The notes beneath the pieces are model-generated. The model was given only the letters and a program-made list of their open reading frames with translations. It searched no databases and was not told the DNA's origin. Made by a program: the position numbers and the translations under genes. A stretch of DNA of 64,000 bases from Novosphingobium sp. ZN18A2 (lineage in GTDB: Bacteria > Pseudomonadota > Alphaproteobacteria > Sphingomonadales > Sphingomonadaceae): the NCBI RefSeq assembly GCF_036784765.1, contig NZ_CP136651.1, positions 1,550,001 to 1,614,000 on the forward strand. The letters run 5' to 3'. Below, in pieces: positions 9,615 through 18,857 of the stretch (within the stretch, counting starts at the first letter, position 1; each line of letters starts with the position of its first letter).

Positions 9615-9947
9615 TAGTATCTCCCGAAGATTCCGGCACGCAGCAACGCTGCACCCCATGTGCCGCCTCTGGAACAATTTTCCATGACGCAGCAGTGCGA
9701 CTCCGGTTAGATGAGTTAATTCTGTTGCAACCGCGAACGAGAATCAACCGGATTAATTAATCCGGCTTACGGATGATTGCGTATCGTTCCGGGAATTGCG
9801 AAGTCTCTGCGACCCATTCTCAATGTCGCGTGTCGGGGCATCGCGATCATGCGAAGGATTGGCGAGGCAAGGCTTGTCCCTCTCCGGATGGGATAATCCT
9901 GGTCGGAAGAGGGATGGGGCGATTGCCCCCACCATTCGGATGCCGCT
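9615..9947. other. 333-bp intergenic region upstream of the LuxR-type regulator
   Basis: No gene is supported here. The segment is AT-richer than its surroundings around 9680-9780 and contains the regulator's ribosome binding site at its left end and the palindrome at 9748-9765. It also forms the downstream flank of the OPX gene, whose stop is at 9948. Short frames in the right half have no start context or family match. Confidence 0.6.
9748..9765. promoter_or_regulatory. Perfect 18-bp palindrome, candidate operator
   Basis: CCGGATTAATTAATCCGG reads identically on both strands. It lies 134 bases before the start codon of the LuxR-type response regulator, which is transcribed leftwards. Related GGCTAATC cores occur near 7499 (upstream of the hydrolase), on the minus strand at 8931-8940 and at 10744 (upstream of the priming transferase). 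A dimeric helix-turn-helix factor would suit the symmetry; the bound protein is not known. Confidence 0.5.
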
Positions 9948-10568
9948 TCAGAAGAACGCTTCTTCAACCGTGATCGTGTCGCTCGGCGCGATCTTCAATG
10001 CCATGTCGCCAAGCCGGATCCGGCGCGCGTTGGGCCAGTCGGCCCGCTTCAGGCGAACCACGCTCTTGTTCGCGCGGGCCGTAAAGCCACCTGCCATCGC
10101 AATCGCCTGGTCGAGCGTCAGTTCGCCGCTGTAGGGATATTCGCCCGGCTTTTCGACTTCGCCCAGGATGTAGAAGGGACGATGCTCGACAATCTCGACG
10201 GAAACGCGCGGCGTCAGCACATATCCGCCTGCCTTCAGCTCTTGCGAAATGGCGTCCGCCAGACGCAGCGTCGTCATTCCCTTGACGTTGATCGGCTGAA
10301 TCAGCGGCATGGAGAGCACACCGCCATCGCCGACCTGGTATTCCCCGGTCAGGGCGGTAACGTCGAACACGTTGACCTTCACCTTGTCGCCCGATGCGAG
10401 GCGGTAGCCGTCGGTCAGTTCGCTGTTCGCGGACTGGGCTGACATCACGGGAAGATTGCTGGTGGCACAGCCGGATATGGCAATCGTCAACAGGCAGGCC
10501 AGCGCCGTGCGAAGCAGGGCGCGGGCGTTGCGATCGAATTGACCGATCAGGTTTCTAAAACCGTTCAT
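9948..10568 (-). CDS. Polysaccharide export lipoprotein (Wza/GumB-like OPX protein)
   Basis: 206 residues from the ATG at 10568. The signal sequence ends in the lipobox IAISGC (Cys34), so the protein should be a lipoprotein. A poly_export domain follows (YRLASGDKVKVNVFDV, YQVGDGGVLSMPLIQPINVKG), then a SLBB-type segment (FYILGEVEKPGEYPYSG, LTLDQAIAMAGGF). OPX proteins form the outer-membrane or periplasmic conduit for Wzx/Wzy-made EPS and work with a PCP/Wzc partner, here the gene at 13409. It reads away from the sugar transferase at 10873, so the 304-bp gap between them is a divergent promoter region. Confidence 0.94.
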   Translation of the reverse strand: MNGFRNLIGQFDRNARALLRTALACLLTIAISGCATSNLPVMSAQSANSELTDGYRLASGDKVKVNVFDVTALTGEYQVGDGGVLSMPLIQPINVKGMTTLRLADAISQELKAGGYVLTPRVSVEIVEHRPFYILGEVEKPGEYPYSGELTLDQAIAMAGGFTARANKSVVRLKRADWPNARRIRLGDMALKIAPSDTITVEEAFF

Positions 10569-10872
10569 GCTTGATCCTGTCAGCTGCGCCTTGCCGGGCG
10601 TGTCCTCCATTCGGTCTGCAATGCCGGACAGGCCGGAAAATCGACCGATTTCAATTCAAAATCGTAAGTGCAAGCATCTGCCAAAGATACTGCTCTTTCG
10701 AGGCAAACCGGATGATGCAGATCGGCGGAAACTATCCCGTTTGGGCTAATCGGACGATACAACCGATGCCCGTTTGTTTCGAAGCGCAAACTGGGAAATT
10801 GTTGCGAAGGGGAGAGTTGTCGCGGGCTCATCGGGCCTGACCTCTAAGCAACGGAACCAGAGCGCCAGTAGG
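10569..10872. other. Divergent promoter region between OPX gene and priming transferase
   Basis: About 300 bases without a supported gene, relatively AT-rich around 10640-10690. It should hold the promoters of both the leftward OPX gene and the rightward sugar transferase. A GGCTAATC-type core is at 10744. If the transferase starts at the in-frame TTG at 10774, the right third of this region is coding. Confidence 0.55.
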
Positions 10873-11700
10873 ATGGAAAGACTTAAGGACGACCTGATTG
10901 CTCGCCGTTTCGATGCGGCTCCGGAAATCTGGGACTCGGACGCCTGGGCCCGTGACGAAGGCTTTCGCGCGGCTGGAACTGCCCGGTCGAGCGATTATGA
11001 GGCGCTGCTGATCCGCCATATCGATGAGAGCATCGGCCAACCGTGCGAAGCGCCACGCCGTGCCGGGGCGCCCTTGCCCCAGTCCGCGCGTTATCGCCGG
11101 GCGAGCCGGTTTCTCGACATTGCCGTGTCTATGGCGCTGATCGTCCTGCTGGCGCCGGTGCTCGTTTTGCTGACGCTTGTCGTCGCGATCGCCAGCGAAG
11201 GATCGCCCATATTCAGGCATCAGAGGGTGGGCCGCGACGGCAAGGCCTTCGATTGCTACAAGTTCCGTTCCATGCCGCTGGACGCGGACAAGCAGCTTGA
11301 ACGCCTGCTGCGCGAGGACGCCGGCCTGCGCCGCGAATGGGAACAGCATCACAAGCTGACGAATGACCCGAGGATCGGCAGGTTCGGGCAATTTCTTCGC
11401 AAGACGAGCCTGGATGAACTGCCACAGCTCTGGAACGTGCTGCGCGGGGACATGGGCCTTGTCGGTCCGCGTCCGATCGTGCGGGCCGAATTGCGGCACT
11501 ATGGCCGCCATGTCCCGACGCTGCTGTCGATGAAGCCGGGCCTGACCGGACTTTGGCAAGTCACTTGCAGAAGCGAGGCATCATACCGGCGCAGGGTAGC
11601 GATCGATCGCTTCTATGCGCGGCACCGCAGCCTCGGCTTCGATATCCGGATCCTTTTTGCAACAATTCCCGCCGTGCTTCAGCGCCGCGGCGCCTGTTGA
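10873..11700 (+). CDS. Undecaprenyl-phosphate sugar phosphotransferase (priming enzyme)
   Basis: 275 residues from ATG 10873; an in-frame TTG at 10774 would add 33 residues and cannot be excluded. One strong membrane segment (about residues 76-106) is followed by the bacterial sugar transferase domain: [42 protein letters not shown] and [10 protein letters not shown], which are the hallmark basic and acidic motifs of PglC/WbaP/ExoY-type enzymes. It would transfer a hexose-1-phosphate to undecaprenyl phosphate, starting the EPS repeat unit at the inner membrane. Only one membrane helix is evident, so it resembles the short ExoY type rather than the five-helix WbaP type. Confidence 0.93.
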   Translation: MERLKDDLIARRFDAAPEIWDSDAWARDEGFRAAGTARSSDYEALLIRHIDESIGQPCEAPRRAGAPLPQSARYRRASRFLDIAVSMALIVLLAPVLVLLTLVVAIASEGSPIFRHQRVGRDGKAFDCYKFRSMPLDADKQLERLLREDAGLRREWEQHHKLTNDPRIGRFGQFLRKTSLDELPQLWNVLRGDMGLVGPRPIVRAELRHYGRHVPTLLSMKPGLTGLWQVTCRSEASYRRRVAIDRFYARHRSLGFDIRILFATIPAVLQRRGAC

Positions 11701-11871
11701 GCGACGGGCGATGACAAGAGCTAGGCGACCAGCCACATGAGCAAACCCCACAACGCAATGCCCAGCGGAACGGCAAGCAAAAGACCGCGCGCAAAGCTTC
11801 GCTGCGGCCCGGGCACGCATTTGCGTCCGTCTTCGCGGTCTGTGCGCGACCGATTCTTGGTCCTTGAGAAG

Positions 11872-11887
11872 CTATCCATCCGGATAG
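11872..11887. promoter_or_regulatory. Imperfect palindrome in the leader of the barrel gene
   Basis: CTATCC and GGATAG flank a 4-base centre about 110 bases before the barrel protein start, inside the 297-bp gap 11701-11997 that otherwise holds no supported gene. It may be an operator; the evidence is symmetry only. Confidence 0.3.
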
Positions 11888-11997
11888 GGGTATTACTCCC
11901 TTCGGCTGGTCGGGGCCAGCGCTTTCCCGTCTCTGTCGATCCGTCGTCGGGCACAGGGCGGCGAGGGGCAGGCCGGTTGGCGTATTTCCGGGACGAG

Positions 11998-13344
11998 ATG
12001 CTCACCATCGGGACGATTTTCGCCCTTGCCATCGGCAACGATCCCGACAAGCACAGGAAGATAGAACAGGCTATCCGCCTTGGAGATGCCAACCGCCCGA
12101 ACGCCGCGCCAAAATCGGGTATTGCGGGTCTGGCTGCATTTGTCGTCGCCTGCCTGGCTGTGCCCAGTCCGGCGCTTGCCGCGGAGTCCAAGCCAAAGAC
12201 ACCGATAGACCTGTTCCTGCCCGAGGAAGCGCCGGGCGTGCACCTGTCGCCGGGGCTGGTGCTCAAGGCGTCTGCCGATGCAGCTGTCGAATACGATAGC
12301 AATATTTATAACATCCGGTCGAACGTCCGGTCGGACACGGTCGGCATCTTTATGCCGGAACTGACGGTCGCCACCGACTGGGCGCGCCACAGCCTGGCCC
12401 TGATAGGGTCAGCCGAGATCCGGCGCTATTTCGACACGACCCCGGAAAACAGCAACCAGTGGGCGATCAAAGGCGTTGGCACCTTCGATCTCGGTTCCCG
12501 CGCAAGCCTGTTTGTCGAGGGCGGGCTTGCGGATTTGATAGAGCGGCGCGGGACATCGGGTGACACGTTCTTCACCGATCGGCCGATCTCCTATCGGCAG
12601 CGGCGCCTGAAAGTCGAACTTTCCCGTTCCGGCGGGATTATGGGGCTGTCTATCGGGGGCACGATTTCGAAGCTGACATACAGCGACGCGACGCTTCAGG
12701 GCGTGCCCATCGACTTGTCCTATCGCGACGTGGTCCAGCGCGAGGGTCACGTGCGATCCGATTTCGACGTCGGAGCGAAGCTTTCGGTCTATGCCATCGT
12801 CAGCGGAAACCAGGTCGATTATTCCCGGAATATCGGCGTGTCGCGTAATTCGAGCGGTTATTCCGTGCTCGGCGGTGTTCGCTATCAGGTCAATGCCCTT
12901 GTCGATGTGGAAGGCGCGGCCGGTTACATCCACCAGACCTTCGACGATCACAATGCGCAGTCGGTCGGCGCGGCGAACTTTCACCTGGCGGCGAACTGGA
13001 CGCCGACGCCGCGCTGGAAGCTGACCGCTTCGGCTGGCAAGTCCGTCGATCCCAGCCCGTTGTCCAACGTTCCGGCGGTGGTCCGCACCAGTTTCGATCT
13101 TCGGGCACAATACGCGTTCAGCGACAAGGTTCTGGTCGAAGCGCACGGCGCTCACGTCGTGGACGATTATCGCGGTTTCACCGGCAGCGACAAGCGCACG
13201 GGTGTCGATGCATCGATCAAGTACCGGCTTTCCGGGCACCTCGTCGCATCGGTCCACGCCGGTTATCGCGATGGGCAACGGGCCATCGAACCCGGCCACT
13301 ATCACGGCTTCAACGTAGGCCTGACGCTGGGAGCAGCGCTGTGA
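11998..13344 (+). CDS. Outer-membrane beta-barrel protein (BBP2-like) of the EPS locus
   Basis: 448 residues from ATG 11998, with GGGACGAG before it; a longer frame from 11737 exists, but its extra residues look untranslated. A signal-like segment ends in AVPSPALAAES. The mature part starts with an alternating pattern (VHLSPGLVLKASADAAVEYDSNIYN) and is built of amphipathic beta strands to the end, matching the putative beta-barrel porin 2 family found in many EPS loci (VpsM-like). A role in outer-membrane passage or anchoring of the polymer is inferred from context. It is followed 64 bases later by the Wzc-like gene. Confidence 0.85.
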   Translation: MLTIGTIFALAIGNDPDKHRKIEQAIRLGDANRPNAAPKSGIAGLAAFVVACLAVPSPALAAESKPKTPIDLFLPEEAPGVHLSPGLVLKASADAAVEYDSNIYNIRSNVRSDTVGIFMPELTVATDWARHSLALIGSAEIRRYFDTTPENSNQWAIKGVGTFDLGSRASLFVEGGLADLIERRGTSGDTFFTDRPISYRQRRLKVELSRSGGIMGLSIGGTISKLTYSDATLQGVPIDLSYRDVVQREGHVRSDFDVGAKLSVYAIVSGNQVDYSRNIGVSRNSSGYSVLGGVRYQVNALVDVEGAAGYIHQTFDDHNAQSVGAANFHLAANWTPTPRWKLTASAGKSVDPSPLSNVPAVVRTSFDLRAQYAFSDKVLVEAHGAHVVDDYRGFTGSDKRTGVDASIKYRLSGHLVASVHAGYRDGQRAIEPGHYHGFNVGLTLGAAL

Positions 13345-13408
13345 CCGTCCTGCAGCCATCGATCCTTCGGGCCGGCTGCCCGCTGGACCCTCCCTTCGGA
13401 GACAACGG

Positions 13409-15547
13409 ATGAACAGCCACTCACTCGAACTCGTCCCGCCGGGCGGGAATGGCGGTGGAATCGCCCGGATCGGAGAGCAGTCGCCCGCTGCGGCGGATCG
13501 CCTAGACCTGTCCGAAAGCGTTACGTTCATTCGTCGCCGGCTGATGCTGATCGCCGGAATTGTGGCGTTGACACTCGCCGCCGGCCTGCTGATTTCCCTT
13601 CTGTCCACCAAGACATACAGGGCCGAAGCGACCGTGATGGTCGAGCAGCAAAGCAATGTGGTGGACCAGACGGCCACGACCGCAACTGCGCCGCCGGAAA
13701 TCAGCGGCGAAATGCTTGAAACCCAGTTGCAGATTATCCAGTCGCGCGAAATGGCGTCCGCGGTCGCGCGCAAGCTTGGTCTCGACAAGGGCATGGGTGA
13801 TGCGCAGCGCCGCGAATTGCTCGACACCATGCAAAAGAACGTCAAGGCGGCACGGTCGGGCGAAAGCTTTGCTTTGACCATCTCCTATGACGATTCCGAT
13901 CCGCACATGGCCGCACGGATTGCCAACACCTATGCTTCGACGTTCGCCAACTGGCGCGTCGGCGTGGACCAGGCGCGCAACGACGAGGCGCGCAAGGAAG
14001 TGGCCGCCCGGCTGGCCGAACTGCGCACACAGGCGCAGAACGATACGCAAAGTCTTCAGCAGTATCGCATCGCCAACAACCTGCTTTCCACTACCGGTGC
14101 TTCGCAGACAGAGCAGGAACTGTCCGATTACAGCGTCGAAGTGGCCAAGGCGCGCGCGCAGGCGGCAGAGGACCAGGCGCGCCTCAACACGGCGCTTTCC
14201 CAGTTGCGCTCAGGCTCGAACGGCGACGACGTTGGCGAGGCGCTTGATTCCCCGGTCATTTCGTCGCTCCGCACGCAAGAGGCAACACTTGCCGCGAAAG
14301 TGGGGAGCCTCTCGTCAAGCTATGGCCCGAACTATCCCGCACTGATCGATGCGAAGGACCAGTTGAAGCAGGTCCGTGCCAGCATCCAGGCAGAAATCTC
14401 GCGCGTGGTATCCAACTTGCGCGCCCGCTCGGAAGTGTCGCAGCAGCGGCTTGCCTCGCTGAACGGCAGCCTGAACGGCGCGCGAAACAAGCTGGCGAAC
14501 AACAACGAGGCGATGGTGGGGTTAAGCGCGCTCCAGCGCACCGCCGAAGCATCGCAAGCGATCTATGAGACATACCTGAACCGCTACAAGCAGCTTCTCG
14601 CGGCGGAAGGCACCGAAAAGCCCAACGCGCGAATCCTGACGTCGGCCGTGCCGCCGCTGAAGGCGCGCACGCCCAACCTCAAGCTGAACCTCGCGCTTGC
14701 GCTGGTCATCGGGCTGGGGCTGGGCATCGTGGTCGCCTATATCGCCGAAGCGCTGTTCCAGGGCATCACCAGCGCGGATGACGTGCGCAAGGATCTGGGC
14801 GAGACGTTCCTGACGTCGATACCGCTGATGCAATCGGTGGACAGGCAGAATTCCAACGCGGTGCAGACCGTCAGGGAAGATCCGCGATCGGCGTTTACCG
14901 AATCGTTCCACAACCTTGCCGTTTCGATCGACCAGGCCGCCCGCGGCCATTCTCAGGTCATCGCCATCACCTCCGCGCTTCCGGGAGAGGGCAAGACGTT
15001 GATGTCGTGCTGCCTTGCCCACGTTCTGGCGCAGGGTGGCGAACGCACCGTGCTGATAGACTGCGACTATCAGCGGCGCGGGATCACCAAGCTCCTGGAT
15101 GTCAGGCCCGAACAGAAAGGGCTGATCGAAATTCTCGACGGCAGCGCCACTTTCGATGTCGACCAGATGGTCCACAACCTGTCGTTCTGCGTGGTTCCCT
15201 TGCAACGGGGCGACGGCGGCGACGAGCATCTTCTGGCGGGGCAGGAATTCATCGATCTGCTGGACGAGCTGCGCGGCAAGTTCGATCGCATCGTGCTGGA
15301 CCTGCCGCCGATCCTTCCCATGGCTGTGACGCGCACGATAGCCAGCCGCGCGGATGCGGTGGTTCTTGCGCTGCGGTGGCGCAAGACATCGAAATTCGCC
15401 TTCCGCGCGGCGCGCAGCCGCTTGCCGGACGATCTGGTCAACGTGGTTGGCGTTGCGCTCAACCAGGTCGATCTGCGGCGGCGCGGCTATTTCGATCCCA
15501 ATGACGTTGCCTATTACTACAATCGCTACAAGGACTATGCGGCTTGA
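13409..15547 (+). CDS. Wzc/GumC-like chain-length determinant and tyrosine autokinase
   Basis: 712 residues. A Wzz domain with two membrane helices (about 45-65 and 428-450) encloses a long periplasmic coiled-coil region. The cytoplasmic BY-kinase domain follows, with Walker A SALPGEGKT near 522-530, Walker A' VLIDCDYQRRG near 548 and a Walker B-like FDRIVLDLPP. The C-terminus is a tyrosine cluster (YYYNRYKDYAA) suited to autophosphorylation. Such proteins set polymer length and couple to the OPX exporter (9948), with activity tuned by tyrosine phosphorylation. Its TGA overlaps the TTG start of the next glycosyltransferase, implying one operon. No cognate low-molecular-weight phosphatase is seen nearby. 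Confidence 0.95.
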   Translation: MNSHSLELVPPGGNGGGIARIGEQSPAAADRLDLSESVTFIRRRLMLIAGIVALTLAAGLLISLLSTKTYRAEATVMVEQQSNVVDQTATTATAPPEISGEMLETQLQIIQSREMASAVARKLGLDKGMGDAQRRELLDTMQKNVKAARSGESFALTISYDDSDPHMAARIANTYASTFANWRVGVDQARNDEARKEVAARLAELRTQAQNDTQSLQQYRIANNLLSTTGASQTEQELSDYSVEVAKARAQAAEDQARLNTALSQLRSGSNGDDVGEALDSPVISSLRTQEATLAAKVGSLSSSYGPNYPALIDAKDQLKQVRASIQAEISRVVSNLRARSEVSQQRLASLNGSLNGARNKLANNNEAMVGLSALQRTAEASQAIYETYLNRYKQLLAAEGTEKPNARILTSAVPPLKARTPNLKLNLALALVIGLGLGIVVAYIAEALFQGITSADDVRKDLGETFLTSIPLMQSVDRQNSNAVQTVREDPRSAFTESFHNLAVSIDQAARGHSQVIAITSALPGEGKTLMSCCLAHVLAQGGERTVLIDCDYQRRGITKLLDVRPEQKGLIEILDGSATFDVDQMVHNLSFCVVPLQRGDGGDEHLLAGQEFIDLLDELRGKFDRIVLDLPPILPMAVTRTIASRADAVVLALRWRKTSKFAFRAARSRLPDDLVNVVGVALNQVDLRRRGYFDPNDVAYYYNRYKDYAA

Positions 15548-16686
15548 CCCTGGGCAACGACGCCAGAACCGCGGCATACATTCCCGCGCTCAGCCCGTTT
15601 TCCAGTCCGCGCGTTGCACTGGTGCATTACTGGCTTGTATCGATGCGCGGCGGGGAGAGGGTGCTCGAACGCCTTCTGGGGCTCTATCCCGGCGCGGACA
15701 TCTTTACGCACGTCTATGACGCGAAGAGCGTATCGTCGCGCATCAGGCAGGCGCAGGTAAAGACCAGTCTTGTCAGCCGGATGCCGTTCTCGCGCCGGCT
15801 CTATCAGTATTACCTGCCGATGATGCCGATGGCGCTGGAGGAGTTCGACCTGGGCCAATACGACCTGGTGATCAGCAGCGAATCCGGTCCCGCAAAGGGC
15901 GTGGTCACACAGCCCGGCAGCCTTCACGTCTGCTATTGCCATTCGCCGATGCGCTATCTGTGGGATCATTATCACGTCTACAAGCAAGCGGCGAACCCGA
16001 TCGCGCGACTGGCGATGCCGACGATATACCACTGGCTGCGCAACTGGGACGTCAGTTCCAGCGCACGGGTTGACCGGTTCGCGGCAAATTCGTCGTTTAT
16101 CCAGAGCCGGATCGCCAAGGTATGGCGGCGCGATTCCGAAGTGATCAGCCCGCCGGTGGACACCAGTCTTTTCACGCCTTCGCTTGAGCAGGATGATTAC
16201 TATCTGTGGGTCGGCCAGATGGTGCCGTATAAACGGCCAGACCTGGCGGTGGACGCATTCAACGAAACCGGCCTTCCGCTGGTCATGGTCGGCACGGGCG
16301 GCATGATCCGCAAGCTTCGCGCGCGGGCGAAGCCGAACATCACCTTCATCGAACGGATGGACTTTGCGCGCCTGCGCCGCACCTATGCACGGGCGCGCGC
16401 CTTCGTGATGACGGCAGAGGAAGATTTCGGGATTACGCCGGTCGAGGCGATGGCATCTGGCCGCCCGGTCATCGCCTATGGTCGCGGCGGTGTGCTGGAC
16501 AGCGTCGTGCCCGAACAGACGGGAATTTTCTTCGGCCGGCAGGAGGTTCAGTCGCTCGTCGAAGCCGTCGGCGCGATGGAACATTTCCTTCCGCACTTCG
16601 ATCCGCGCAGGGCCATCGACCGGGCTAACCTGTTCGCGCCCGAGGTCTTCGATCGCAGGATGCGGGAATTCATCGCAATGGATTGA
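15544..16686 (+). CDS. GT4-family glycosyltransferase
   Basis: 380 residues from a TTG that overlaps the preceding stop by four bases (TTGA). The N-terminal half has VALVHYWLVSMRGGERVLE and the HSPMRYLWDHYHVYK block seen in EPS mannosyl- and glucosyltransferases of GT4. The C-terminal Rossmann half has WVGQMVPYKRPDLAVDAF and the nucleotide-sugar motif E-D-F-G-I-T-P-V-E (EX7E), then GRPVIAYGRGG. It is a GT-B, retaining, cytosolic or membrane-associated enzyme that adds one sugar to the lipid-linked repeat unit. Donor and linkage cannot be told. The next gene again overlaps its stop. Confidence 0.93.
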   Translation: MTLGNDARTAAYIPALSPFSSPRVALVHYWLVSMRGGERVLERLLGLYPGADIFTHVYDAKSVSSRIRQAQVKTSLVSRMPFSRRLYQYYLPMMPMALEEFDLGQYDLVISSESGPAKGVVTQPGSLHVCYCHSPMRYLWDHYHVYKQAANPIARLAMPTIYHWLRNWDVSSSARVDRFAANSSFIQSRIAKVWRRDSEVISPPVDTSLFTPSLEQDDYYLWVGQMVPYKRPDLAVDAFNETGLPLVMVGTGGMIRKLRARAKPNITFIERMDFARLRRTYARARAFVMTAEEDFGITPVEAMASGRPVIAYGRGGVLDSVVPEQTGIFFGRQEVQSLVEAVGAMEHFLPHFDPRRAIDRANLFAPEVFDRRMREFIAMD

Positions 16687-17582
16687 ACGGGAACACGCCG
16701 GTGACCAGCCTTGCAATGCAGTATTTGAAATCGATGGCGATGCCGGTCCTCAACCTGGCGACGCGCAGATACGTTGCGGGAGAGCGAGTGGCCGATGCGG
16801 TCGACCTGGCGGCGCGCGCGCATTACGACGGCCTTGGCTGCACGCTGTGCTATTGGAACGACGGCACGGAAGATCCGCAATCCGTTTCGTCGCAGTATAT
16901 GTCCATCGTGTCGGCAATCGGGCAACACGGCCTCGATGGTACGCTGGCCCTGAAGATTCCGGCGCTCTGGGATCGTGAGGATGAAGTCGCGCGGGTTGTC
17001 GAAGCGGCCCGGCAGGCAGGCACCCACGTCATGTTCGACGCACACGCGGCCGACCAGTCCGACGTAACGCTGACCTATCTCGAACGTCTTGGCGGACAAG
17101 GGTTGGGGCTGGCGATTCCGGGCCGCTGGCGGCGCAGCCTGCGCGATGCCGACCGGGCAATAGAGGCCGGGGCGGCCATCCGCGTGGTCAAGGGGCAGTG
17201 GCCCGACCCAGATGCGCCCGGCATGGACTTGCGCGAGGGATACCTGACGGTGATCCGCCACCTTGCGGGCCGCGCACGTTTTGTCAGCGTCGCAACGCAC
17301 GACGCACCGTTGGCGGCGCAAGCCATGGAAATACTGGCGGATGCGGGAACGCCGTTCGAGCAGGAATTCGTGTTTCCCCTGCCGATTGCCGCCGCGCGCA
17401 GGGAAGGCGCCCGCTTCGGCGCGGCGGCGCGGCTGTATATCCCTTATGGCGAAGCGTGGTTGCCCTATTCGCTGAAGCGCGCCTTGCGAAATCCCAGGAC
17501 TTTCTACTGGATCGCCCGCGACATGCTTGGCGGTGACAAGCTGGACCTGCCGCCCCTCCCGGCGTCGACGCTGGGGCGGTAA
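16683..17582 (+). CDS. Proline dehydrogenase-like TIM-barrel protein inside the EPS operon
   Basis: 299 residues from TTG 16683 (TTGA overlap); GTG 16701 or ATG 16716 are alternative starts. The sequence follows the PRODH fold: RVVKGQWPD (cf. RLVKGAYW), ARFVSVATHD, TPFEQEFVFPLP and the C-terminal LYIPYGEAWLPYSLKRALRNP, equivalent to the substrate-site Y-x-x-RR motif but reading Y-S-L-K-R. In proline dehydrogenases this motif binds the proline carboxylate and the barrel holds FAD. Here the first arginine is lysine. An ordinary catabolic role is odd in an EPS operon with no P5C dehydrogenase nearby. It may oxidise proline or a related imino acid, or be a repurposed fold. Confidence 0.82.
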   Translation: MNGNTPVTSLAMQYLKSMAMPVLNLATRRYVAGERVADAVDLAARAHYDGLGCTLCYWNDGTEDPQSVSSQYMSIVSAIGQHGLDGTLALKIPALWDREDEVARVVEAARQAGTHVMFDAHAADQSDVTLTYLERLGGQGLGLAIPGRWRRSLRDADRAIEAGAAIRVVKGQWPDPDAPGMDLREGYLTVIRHLAGRARFVSVATHDAPLAAQAMEILADAGTPFEQEFVFPLPIAAARREGARFGAAARLYIPYGEAWLPYSLKRALRNPRTFYWIARDMLGGDKLDLPPLPASTLGR

Positions 17583-17624
17583 AGGAAAGGCAGGATCGGG
17601 GCGATGGACGGGCCGAAGGCGCCT

Positions 17625-18857
17625 TCAAGCTGCTTCGGTGCCTTCGTCCCTGTCCTTGCCGCGAAGCATGGTTGCCAGCCGGCTGATGGCAATGCGCGAT
17701 GCGTCGCTTGTCAGGGCGGTCACGCCAGCAATATTCCGGGGATAATAGAACAGCTTCATGCGCGGGCGTTCGCCGGTCGTCCATAACCTTGTCCATGGCG
17801 CCGCCTTGCCCAGAAACTCGAAGTGGGTCAGCCCATTGCGGGCCGCACGTTCGATGCTTTCCAGCATCAGGATCTGGCCCGGAGAGCATCGGGCAAACTG
17901 CTCGTCGTATCCGATCTTCAACAGCCAGAAGCGATTGTCGCATTCGACGGCGATCTGGACCGCGGCAATATCCGACCCGATCTTCAGGAACGCGATGCGC
18001 AGGATGCCCTCTCCGGCGGCGAGCTTCGCGTATCGACGATAGAATGCGCTTTGAAAGGGATTGTCCGCGATCGCGGTGTTGGCGTGGCCTTTCCATCCCC
18101 TGGCTTCGATGTCTATCGCCCGGTCGAGCAAGTCCGTGACATTATCGGTCGTGGGCGAATGGAATTCGAAGCGCAATGCCCCCGCAGATTCCGCCCGGCG
18201 GCGCATCCGGCGAAAGTCGGCCCGGCGTCGCGCGTTGAACCTGTCAGGCGCGCTGGTCCAGCTATCGTCGAGTTCGATAAACGGAGATCCTTCGGTGGCG
18301 AAGGTGAACAGGATGCCGGCCTTGCGCGCCTGCCGCACCATCGCATCGGAGAACGCGGTATCGGCCGGGGGCTGGCCAAGCCGGATCGGGCGCTTTTGCG
18401 CAAGCATGAGCGCAGCGAGATTTTCAGCGGCGACCTGGCCTGAACAGGCCGGCTCGCACGGTTCGCCGAGTTCTTCTGCGGTGGCGAGGCAGAGCGGGCC
18501 GCGCCTGCTTTGCTGCAACATCAGCGCGATTGCACCATCCGTTTCCAGCAATTGCGACGTTCTGCCACGGTTTTCGGCCGCAAGTCCGGCTTCGTTCCAG
18601 ATGCGGTGCTGCATCGGCGTGGCCGATACCGGCAGACAGGCATCCCACCGCGCGCGCGGCGGCAAGTTGCCTGTCGCCGGTGAGCGTTCCGGGACGCCGG
18701 CGCTGTCGTTGACTGCTGCGGCGGTGCCTGTCTTGCGCATGTCCCGCTGGGCATCCGCCTCGATGCCGCGCGGCGGTTGCCGGACAGGGCCAACCGCTTG
18801 ACGGCGCACCGCGCCGGGCGATCCGTTCACAGATGCTTCCATCTCCTGAAACGTCAC
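17625..18857 (-). CDS. GNAT acetyltransferase of the BioF2/CelD type
   Basis: 410 residues from GTG 18857, chosen because GTGA overlaps the upstream gene's stop and GGAG lies nine bases before it. The C-terminal two thirds match the Acetyltransf_6 (FemAB/BioF2-like) fold: RRADFRRMRRRAESAG, DIEARGWKGH, FYRRYAKLAAGEGILRIAFL, AVQIAVECDNRFWLLKIGYDE and a final HFEFLGKAAPWTRLW block. These proteins are common in EPS clusters and probably acylate sugar amino groups of the repeat unit (family inference). The first 150 residues are more variable. It is the second gene of a leftward pair with the GT32 enzyme. Confidence 0.85.
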   Translation of the reverse strand: MTFQEMEASVNGSPGAVRRQAVGPVRQPPRGIEADAQRDMRKTGTAAAVNDSAGVPERSPATGNLPPRARWDACLPVSATPMQHRIWNEAGLAAENRGRTSQLLETDGAIALMLQQSRRGPLCLATAEELGEPCEPACSGQVAAENLAALMLAQKRPIRLGQPPADTAFSDAMVRQARKAGILFTFATEGSPFIELDDSWTSAPDRFNARRRADFRRMRRRAESAGALRFEFHSPTTDNVTDLLDRAIDIEARGWKGHANTAIADNPFQSAFYRRYAKLAAGEGILRIAFLKIGSDIAAVQIAVECDNRFWLLKIGYDEQFARCSPGQILMLESIERAARNGLTHFEFLGKAAPWTRLWTTGERPRMKLFYYPRNIAGVTALTSDASRIAISRLATMLRGKDRDEGTEAA

